Positions 58,079-64,000 of a stretch of DNA of 64,000 nt are shown here, piece after piece. Origin of the DNA: Mycetocola miduiensis (lineage in GTDB: Bacteria > Actinomycetota > Actinomycetes > Actinomycetales > Microbacteriaceae); contig NZ_FOVM01000004.1 in NCBI RefSeq assembly GCF_900115155.1, positions 62,001 to 126,000 on the forward strand. Direction: 5' to 3'. Position 1 is the first letter of the stretch; each line of letters opens with the position of its first letter. The notes under the pieces are model-generated. The model made no database searches. It had not been told where the DNA came from and saw only the letters and a program-made list of their open reading frames with translations. Both the position numbers and the translations under genes were made by a program.

Positions 58079-59138
58079 AGATGCTGATGTTGTGGTCAAT
58101 CGAGAGTCGGTCGGTGCCCAGGATCGACCGGACGGTGTGCAGCCGCACCTCGTCGATCGTGGCCGGCGTCCAACGCGGCGACCGGTCTTTGTCAACAACC
58201 TGTGCGCGGATGCCCTCCGCAAGGTCGGGTCGCGCGAAGAGCGCTGTGGACACCCGCAGGTCCTGCTCGAGCACGAGGTCAAGCGAGCCGAGCAGGTCGG
58301 CACGGCGGATCGCAGCAAGCGTCACCACCACAGACGTGGGGCTCATCGCGAGGATGTCGGAGCGTGCGGATGCCGCTCGGTCGCTCCCCGAGGATGCGAG
58401 CCGGTCGAGGATGTCGGGAACTGAGTCGGAGGAGTAGCACGCGTCGATCCACTCACGGTGTTCTTCAAGCGGTGCCGCCGGTGGTCTTTCGGCGAACCCC
58501 TGCACCACCGCTTCCGGTTTTTCCGCGCTCGAGCCAAGGGCCGCCCTGAGGGACTCGAGCTTTGCCGAGTTCACGTAGTGGTCGGCGAATCCGCAGAGGA
58601 TCGCATCCGGCCCGGTCATCGTTCCGGCGGTGAGGCCGAGGTGGGTGCCCAGTTCGCCGGGTGCGCGCGCGAGCAGCAGGCTGCCGCCGACGTCGGGGGC
58701 GAGGCCGATCCGCACCTCGGGCATCGCGACGCGGGATCGTTCGGTGACGATGCGCACGGACCCGTGGGCGGAGATCCCCACCCCGCCGCCCATCGTGATG
58801 CCGTCCATGATCGCGACGTACGGTTTCGGAAACCTGCTGGTCTGCAGGTCGACGGCGTATTCCTCGCGCCAGAAGCGTGCGGCCTCCGGGGCGGACATCG
58901 ACGCGATCAGGCGAATGTCGCCTCCAGCGCACAGGCCCCGCGCGCCGGCGCCGTCGAGCACCACGGCTTCGATCCGGTCGTTCTCGGCCCAGTCGGTCAG
59001 CGCAGCCGACAGGGAGTGGAGCATCGCTGGGGTGAGTGCGTTGATCGCGTCGGGGCGGTTCAGCGTGATCCGTCCGACCCGTCCGTCGACGCGCTGGAGG
59101 AGATCACCGCTCAAGAGGTCTTCGTTGGCCTGCTGCAC
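58077..59138 (-). CDS. 3-Hydroxyisobutyryl-CoA hydrolase-type crotonase
   Basis: A 353-residue HIBCH-like protein: a crotonase core of about 230 residues and a C-terminal extension of the HIBYL-CoA-hydrolase type (RADLLGSLDLVLEQDLRVSTAL). The oxyanion block is DGAGARGLCAGGDIRLIA, and ITMGGGVGISAHGSVRIVTER lies behind it. It acts in valine breakdown, releasing 3-hydroxyisobutyrate; some homologues act elsewhere. GTG 59138 has TATGCT 6 nt upstream (leaderless-type). No other valine genes are next to it. Confidence 0.85.
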   Translation of the reverse strand: MQQANEDLLSGDLLQRVDGRVGRITLNRPDAINALTPAMLHSLSAALTDWAENDRIEAVVLDGAGARGLCAGGDIRLIASMSAPEAARFWREEYAVDLQTSRFPKPYVAIMDGITMGGGVGISAHGSVRIVTERSRVAMPEVRIGLAPDVGGSLLLARAPGELGTHLGLTAGTMTGPDAILCGFADHYVNSAKLESLRAALGSSAEKPEAVVQGFAERPPAAPLEEHREWIDACYSSDSVPDILDRLASSGSDRAASARSDILAMSPTSVVVTLAAIRRADLLGSLDLVLEQDLRVSTALFARPDLAEGIRAQVVDKDRSPRWTPATIDEVRLHTVRSILGTDRLSIDHNISI

Positions 59139-59161
59139 ACCCCGAGCATATTGCGCCGGGC

Positions 59162-60496
59162 TCAGCGGCGGGAAGCCACCGCCGCGAGGGCGCCGCTGAC
59201 CCCGTCGAAATCGTCGCGCAGCATCCCGACCGTGACCCGGACGAACTGGCGGTCTTCCGGTGTGGAGAGATAGGGGGAGCCCCCGGTCACCCGGATGCCT
59301 GACGCCGCCAGTTGCACAAGAGCGTGGCGTTCGTCCGTGACCTCGATCCAGGTGTTGAGCCCATCGGTCTGCGGTGCGGCGAAGCCGGTTGCGCGCCGGG
59401 CCTCGGCAAACTGCCGCTGCCGGGAGTGGTAGATGCTACGGGCCGCCGCCACTGTGCTGACGGCATCCGAACTGGTCAACAGTTCGTACAGGATCGTCTG
59501 GACCATCCTGCTCGTCCAGCCCGGACCGAGCATCCGCCGTGCGACGATCTGGTTGAGCACCCGTTCCGGTCCGCCGAGCGCTGCGATGCGGAGGTCGGGC
59601 CCGTGTGATTTCGAGTAGCTGCGGATGTGCAGGACGCGCTCAGGTAGCCAGCGGCCCAGGCTGATCTCGGTCGACGCACTGATCCCGGCGGAGTGGTCGT
59701 CTTCGATCACGATCAGATCGGATGCCTGTCGGCTGGACCGCAGGATCCGAGCGAGTTCTTCGGCCCGCTCCACTGTCATCGAGATCCCGGTGGGGTTCTG
59801 CGCGCGCGGCTGCAGGATCAGGGCGGTCGGCCCGAGGGCCAGCGCCCGGCGGAGAGCGGCAGGGTCGAGCCCGTCGGGGTCGAGCGGCACGGGTATTCGG
59901 ACGGCGCCGAGCTGGTCGAGCAGGTCGAAGAACGGCGGGAACGACGGGTCCTCGACAATCACCCGGTCACCGAACCGAATCACCTGTTCGAGCGATCGTG
60001 ACAGCGCGTCGAGCGCACCGTCGACGACGGTGATCGACTCCACCTCGTACGGCCACGCCGCTCGGAGGTGCTCGAGGAGCGGCGGAATGACCGGCAGCTC
60101 CTGGTAGCTGAAGGTGTCCGCGGACTGGGAGACCCGGCTGAGCGCTGCCGTGAGGTCGGGGAGTAGCAGCGGGTCTGGCGCGCCCCGGGAGAGGTCGAGC
60201 CTGGACTCCCCGATGTGCCCGGCCATCGTCTGCATGCGCGGGGTGAGCCACGGGACGGCGCTGGCCCGCACGAAGCTTCCACTCCTGCCGCGGGACACGA
60301 TCAGTCCGACGCTTGCCATCGCCTGCCAGGCCTGGCTCACCGTCGCCGGGCTGACGCCCAGTTCCGCGCCGAGCTGGCGGACGGTGGGGAGCCGGTCGCC
60401 CGGTGCGAGGACGCCGGATGTGATCAGCCGCGAGATCGCCTCCGCGATTCCACGGGGTGACCGGTCGTCGATGAGCTCGCCGTACGCCGGAATCAT
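59162..60496 (-). CDS. MocR-type (GntR/aminotransferase) regulator
   Basis: A 444-residue fusion of an N-terminal GntR winged helix (LPTVRQLGAELGVSPATVSQAW, about residues 36-57) with a fold-I aminotransferase-like domain. The PLP lysine is in RSYSKSHGPDLR. The layout is that of MocR/PdxR/GabR regulators, which use PLP and a ligand as sensors. It is divergent from the nitrilase/hydantoinase operon and probably controls it. AGGAAGG precedes ATG 60496. Confidence 0.88.
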   Translation of the reverse strand: MIPAYGELIDDRSPRGIAEAISRLITSGVLAPGDRLPTVRQLGAELGVSPATVSQAWQAMASVGLIVSRGRSGSFVRASAVPWLTPRMQTMAGHIGESRLDLSRGAPDPLLLPDLTAALSRVSQSADTFSYQELPVIPPLLEHLRAAWPYEVESITVVDGALDALSRSLEQVIRFGDRVIVEDPSFPPFFDLLDQLGAVRIPVPLDPDGLDPAALRRALALGPTALILQPRAQNPTGISMTVERAEELARILRSSRQASDLIVIEDDHSAGISASTEISLGRWLPERVLHIRSYSKSHGPDLRIAALGGPERVLNQIVARRMLGPGWTSRMVQTILYELLTSSDAVSTVAAARSIYHSRQRQFAEARRATGFAAPQTDGLNTWIEVTDERHALVQLAASGIRVTGGSPYLSTPEDRQFVRVTVGMLRDDFDGVSGALAAVASRR

Positions 60497-60695
60497 GGTC
60501 GGCCTTCCTGCGAAACCGAGATTGGGTATTTACGAACGCGTCACAGAGGGAAACAATGGAGAAATGTTCAGCTCGAATAATAACAAATGAGCGGAACACG
60601 AAAACAGCTCTCGGCCTGAGCTCCGGTATCCCTAACCCGAACCCGGATGGACGGCCAGAAGCGCCCACCGCTCAATGACGATACGGAGGCTAGAT
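60497..60695. promoter_or_regulatory. Divergent control region, MocR gene / nitrilase operon
   Basis: A 199-bp gap, unusually AT-rich for the window around 60570-60595. MocR-type regulators bind direct repeats, but I see none that I can defend. The right end has ACGGAGG 7 nt before ATG 60696. No gene is seen in it. Confidence 0.3.
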
Positions 60696-61544
60696 ATGAC
60701 GGTAGTCCGCGCCGCAATCACCCAGACCACCTGGACCGGCGACAAAGAATCGATGCTCGCGAAACACGAACAGTTCGCCAGGGATGCCGCTTCGCAAGGA
60801 GCGCAGATCATCTGCTTCCAGGAGCTGTTCTATGGCCCGTACTTCGGGATCACCGAAGACAAGAAGTATTACGACTACGCCGAACCGGCGGATGGCCCCA
60901 TCGTGCAGCGCTTCGCCGCCCTCGCCAAGGAACTGGGCATGGTGATGATCCTCCCGATTTACGAGGAGGACATGCCAGGCGTCTACTACAACACCGCCGT
61001 CGTCGTCGACGCAGACGGGACGATCCTCGGTAAGTACCGTAAACACCACATTCCGCACCTCGAGAAGTTTTACGAGAAGTTCTACTTCCGACCTGGCAAC
61101 CTCGGCTACCCGGTGTTCGACACGGCCGTCGGCCCGGTCGGCGTCTACATCTGTTACGACCGGCACTTCCCTGAGGGCTGGCGTGAACTCGGCCTCAACG
61201 GCGCACAGATCGTGTTCAACCCCAACGCGACCAAACCCGGCCTGTCCAACCGGCTCTGGGACCTTGAACAGGCAACGGCCGCCGCTGCGAACGGGTACTT
61301 CGTCGCCGCCCCGAACCGCGTCGGAACCGAGGACAACGAATACGGGGCGCTCGCCGTCACGTTCTACGGAACGAGCCAGTTCGTCAACCCACAGGGCAAC
61401 TTCGTCGGTGAGCGTGGCAGTTCCGAGCACGAGGAGGTCGTCATCCGCGACCTGGATCTCGACATGATCAAGCAGGTCCGCGACGACTGGCAGTTCTACC
61501 GCGACCGCCGTCCCGAGTCCTACACGTCCATTCCGAAGCCGTAG
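60696..61544 (+). CDS. Nitrilase-superfamily N-carbamoyl amidohydrolase (beta-ureidopropionase-like)
   Basis: A 282-residue carbon-nitrogen hydrolase. The catalytic triad is E43 (CFQELFYG), K116 (YRKHHIP) and C153 (VYICYDRHFPEG). The HIPHLEKFYEKFYF stretch is characteristic of beta-ureidopropionase and N-carbamoyl-putrescine amidase relatives. It would release ammonia and CO2 from an N-carbamoyl compound formed by the next enzyme. ATG 60696 has GGAGG upstream. It is first of three genes with a hydantoinase and an F420-type LLM enzyme. Confidence 0.9.
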   Translation: MTVVRAAITQTTWTGDKESMLAKHEQFARDAASQGAQIICFQELFYGPYFGITEDKKYYDYAEPADGPIVQRFAALAKELGMVMILPIYEEDMPGVYYNTAVVVDADGTILGKYRKHHIPHLEKFYEKFYFRPGNLGYPVFDTAVGPVGVYICYDRHFPEGWRELGLNGAQIVFNPNATKPGLSNRLWDLEQATAAAANGYFVAAPNRVGTEDNEYGALAVTFYGTSQFVNPQGNFVGERGSSEHEEVVIRDLDLDMIKQVRDDWQFYRDRRPESYTSIPKP

Positions 61545-61564
61545 CCGGACCGAGAGGAGCAATC

Positions 61565-62998
61565 ATGAAAACGCTCATCAAGAACGGCACCGTCGTGAAC
61601 TCGACCGGCACGGCTCAGGCCGACGTCCTCGTCGATGGCGAGACGATCGCTGCGGTACTCGCCCCCGGCTCGCAGCTGCTCGGCTTCGACGTCGAAAGCA
61701 ACGTCGACACCGTGCTGGACGCATCCGGGAAATACGTCATCCCCGGCGGTATCGACGCGCACACCCATATGCAGATGCCGTTCGGCGGCACGGAGGCCAG
61801 CGACACTTTCGAAACCGGCACGCGGGCGGCCGCCCACGGCGGCACGACGAGCATCGTCGATTTCGTCGTGCAGTACGCCGGTGAGCAGGTGCTCGACCAG
61901 TTCGCCCTGTGGCACGACAAAGCCAGGGGCAATTGCGCCATCGACTACGGCTTCCACCAGATCCTCAGCGACGTGCAGGACTCGTCACTGACGGCGATGG
62001 ATGAGCTCGTGAGGGAGGGTGTCTCGAGCTTCAAACTGTTCATGGCCTACAAGGGCGTCTTCCTGTCTGACGACGGGCAGATCGTCAAGGCGATGCAGCG
62101 GGCAAGCGACAACGGCTCGATGATCATGATGCACGCCGAGAACGGCAGCGTCATCGACCTGCTCGTGCAGCAATCCCTCGCGGCCGGGAACACGACGCCG
62201 TATTACCACGGGATCACCCGCCCGTGGCAGGCCGAGGCTGAGGCGACCCACCGGGCGATCATGCTCGCGAACCTCACCGGAGCTCCGCTGTACGTCGTTC
62301 ACGTGAGCGCGAAGCAGGCGGTTGAACAGATCACGATCGCCCGCGACACCGGGCAGAACGTGTTCGGGGAGACCTGCCCGCAGTACCTCTACCTTTCGCT
62401 CGAGGACCAGCTCGGTGCGACGAGCGAGGAGTGGGGTGACTTCGAGGGCGCCAAATGGGTGTGTTCCACGCCGCTGCGGTCGAAAGCGGAAGGCCACCAG
62501 CACCACATGTGGCAGAGCCTCCGCACGAACGACATCCAGATGGTCTCCACGGACCACTGCCCGTTCTGCATGAAAGGGCAGAAGGACATGGGGGTCGGCA
62601 ACTTCGCGAAGATTCCCAACGGAATCGGTGGCGTGGAGCACCGGATGGACCTGCTCTACCAGGGCGTCGTCGACAAGAAGATCTCACTCGAACGATGGGT
62701 GGAGGTCACCTCGACCACTCCTGCGCGCATGTTCGGCATGTACGGCAAGAAGGGCGTGATCCAGCCAGGAGCAGACGGCGACCTCGTGATCTACGACCCG
62801 AATGGCCACACCTCCATCGGCGTGGGCAAGACCCATCACATGAACATGGACTACTCCGCCTATGAGGGTTTCGAGATCGACGGACACGTCGATACCGTGC
62901 TCTCGCGCGGCAAGGTCATCGTCGACGACAACCAGTACCTGGGAACCAAGGGTGACGGCGAATACGTCCACCGCGGCCTCAGCCAGTACCTGATCTGA
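61565..62998 (+). CDS. hydA: Dihydropyrimidinase/D-hydantoinase
   Basis: A 477-residue cyclic amidohydrolase. The metal-binding DAHTHMQM has H66 and H68, and the carboxylated lysine is K157 (SSFKLFMAYKG). SVIDLLVQQ and STDHCPF carry further metal-binding and substrate-binding blocks. It opens dihydropyrimidine or hydantoin rings to N-carbamoyl amino acids. GAGAGGAG precedes ATG 61565, 20 nt after the nitrilase. Length and composition are full for the family. Confidence 0.93.
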   Translation: MKTLIKNGTVVNSTGTAQADVLVDGETIAAVLAPGSQLLGFDVESNVDTVLDASGKYVIPGGIDAHTHMQMPFGGTEASDTFETGTRAAAHGGTTSIVDFVVQYAGEQVLDQFALWHDKARGNCAIDYGFHQILSDVQDSSLTAMDELVREGVSSFKLFMAYKGVFLSDDGQIVKAMQRASDNGSMIMMHAENGSVIDLLVQQSLAAGNTTPYYHGITRPWQAEAEATHRAIMLANLTGAPLYVVHVSAKQAVEQITIARDTGQNVFGETCPQYLYLSLEDQLGATSEEWGDFEGAKWVCSTPLRSKAEGHQHHMWQSLRTNDIQMVSTDHCPFCMKGQKDMGVGNFAKIPNGIGGVEHRMDLLYQGVVDKKISLERWVEVTSTTPARMFGMYGKKGVIQPGADGDLVIYDPNGHTSIGVGKTHHMNMDYSAYEGFEIDGHVDTVLSRGKVIVDDNQYLGTKGDGEYVHRGLSQYLI

Positions 62999-63006
62999 GG
63001 ACATCC

Positions 63007-64000
63007 ATGGATTTCGGAGCTGTACTTCAGACCAACCCGCCCGCCTCGAGAACCGTCCACCTCGCGAAGCTCGCCGAGCAGTACGGCTTCAGCCACGTCT
63101 GGACCTTCGACTCGCACCTGCTCTGGCAGGAGCCGTACGTCATCTACAGCCAGATCCTCAACGAAACGAAGAGGGTCACCGTCGGCCCGATGGTGACGAA
63201 CCCCGCCACCCGCGACTGGACGGTGACGGCATCCACCTACGCCACCCTCAACGAGATGTACGGCAACCGCACGATCTGCGGGATCGGACGCGGCGATTCA
63301 GCGGTGCGCGCAACGAACGGCGCACCGACCAACCTCAAAACCCTCCGCGAGTCGATCCACGTCATCCGCGAGCTGGCCAACTCGCGCCCCGTCGAATACA
63401 ACGGGGCGAGGGTGCAGTTCCCGTGGAGCGCCGGCTCGAAGCTCGACGTCTGGGTTGCGGCGTATGGTCCGCTCGCCCTCAAACTCACCGGGGAAGTGGG
63501 CGACGGGTTCATCCTGCAGCTGGCCGACATCGACATCGCGAAATGGATGATCAAAACGGTCCGGGATGCCGCGGAGCAGGCCGGCCGCGACCCGATGTCG
63601 ATCAAGTTCTGTGTCGCCGCACCGATGTATATCGGCGACGACGTGGAGCACATGCGCGACCAGTGCCGCTGGTTCGGTGGAATGGTCGGCAACCACGTCG
63701 CCGACATCGTCGCCAAATATGGGACGGGCGGCGCGGTTCCGAAGGCACTCACCGACTACATCAAGGGCCGCGAATCGTACGACTACAACGAACACGGAAA
63801 AGCGGGGAACACCCACACCACGTTTGTGCCCGACGAGATCGTCGACCGGTTCTGCCTGCTCGGCAGCGCGAGCGACCACATCGCAAAACTGGAAGAGCTG
63901 AAGAGCATCGGAGTCGACCAGTTCGCCGGCTACCTGCAACACGACAATAAGGAAGAAACCCTGCGGGTCTACGGCGAGAGGGTCATCCCCGCGTTGAAGG
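63007..64000 (+). CDS. TIGR03842-like F420-dependent LLM oxidoreductase (5' part)
   Basis: Opens at ATG 63007 (GAGG upstream) and runs to the right edge without a stop, 331 codons. VWTFDSHLLWQEPYVIYSQIL and TICGIGRGDSAVRATNG match LLM enzymes that occur beside dihydropyrimidinase genes (the TIGR03842 group, from memory). It likely reduces or oxidises a heterocycle in the same pathway with F420. It follows hydA by 8 nt. The end of the gene is outside the window. Confidence 0.85.
   Translation, partial: MDFGAVLQTNPPASRTVHLAKLAEQYGFSHVWTFDSHLLWQEPYVIYSQILNETKRVTVGPMVTNPATRDWTVTASTYATLNEMYGNRTICGIGRGDSAVRATNGAPTNLKTLRESIHVIRELANSRPVEYNGARVQFPWSAGSKLDVWVAAYGPLALKLTGEVGDGFILQLADIDIAKWMIKTVRDAAEQAGRDPMSIKFCVAAPMYIGDDVEHMRDQCRWFGGMVGNHVADIVAKYGTGGAVPKALTDYIKGRESYDYNEHGKAGNTHTTFVPDEIVDRFCLLGSASDHIAKLEELKSIGVDQFAGYLQHDNKEETLRVYGERVIPALK

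Noticed and set aside
59162-60496. A metabolic aminotransferase instead of a regulator
   Set aside because: The first 75 residues form a GntR winged helix, so the MocR regulator reading is better.

Overview
The window is high-GC DNA that looks like a chromosomal segment from an actinobacterium of the Microbacteriaceae (Salinibacterium/Cryobacterium/Leifsonia-like; genus is inference). Grounds: strong G/C third-position bias, leaderless-type promoters (-10 box about 6 nt before the start codon), a HAIR operator in front of clpB, actinobacterial F420-dependent enzymes, and a CofE plus F420-0-type ABC transporter cassette. No rRNA, tRNA, CRISPR array, IS element or prophage was seen. Every intergenic gap is shorter than 300 bp.

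Layout. 1-9 kb: the 3' end of an unrecognised gene, a DmoA/NtaA-type flavin monooxygenase, a small acidic protein, a SolA-type amine oxidase, a ClpB lacking its N-domain behind a HAIR site, a degenerate histidine-kinase-like membrane protein followed by a decayed copy of the clpB 3' end, a nitroreductase and an F420-type LLM oxidoreductase. 9-24 kb: acetyl-CoA synthetase, an NAD-epimerase, a threonine-aldolase-like enzyme, an SRPBCC protein, a NatAB-like exporter, an MFS exporter, a DesKR/NarL-type two-component system, an SDR with a DUF6421 protein, an AlkD-like glycosylase and a branched-chain amino-acid dehydrogenase. 24-31 kb: an SsuBAC-type sulfonate importer, CorA, a photolyase, an alpha/beta hydrolase and an AEC transporter. 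32-39 kb: an apparent sugar operon (LacI regulator with twin operators, ABC importer, GH130 enzyme, large secreted protein) that fits uptake and breakdown of mannoside-type oligosaccharides. 39-45 kb: exonuclease III, then an F420 salvage locus (F420-dependent LLM enzyme, stand-alone CofE, and a convergent three-gene ABC importer matching the proposed F420-0 transporter). 45-48 kb: an ABC-2 exporter with a LolA-like secreted protein. 48-59 kb: aerobic phenylacetate catabolism (paaABCDE plus a hydratase, PaaI thioesterase, TetR regulator with a palindromic operator, paaZ, further crotonase-family enzymes). 59-64 kb: a MocR-type regulator divergent from a hydantoin/pyrimidine operon (nitrilase, dihydropyrimidinase, F420-type LLM enzyme cut by the window end).

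Two families of short palindromic intergenic repeats stand out. Family A (four copies, about 95-99 bp) has arms like GCGCATAACTCCGCC / GGCGGAGTTGTGCGC. Family B (six copies, about 59-66 bp) has arms CGCGAGTTGCC / GGCAACTCGCG and usually an inner GGGTG...CACCC stem. A weaker family C has two copies. They lie only between genes, in divergent, tandem and convergent settings, and one supplies the stop codon of cofE. A short word, GGATGCC/GGCATCC, is also conspicuously frequent throughout.

Functionally the window is a catabolic and redox toolbox: import of sulfonates, oligosaccharides and possibly F420-0; breakdown of phenylacetate and cyclic amides; and several flavin or F420 oxidoreductases, at least three of which would depend on the salvaged cofactor.
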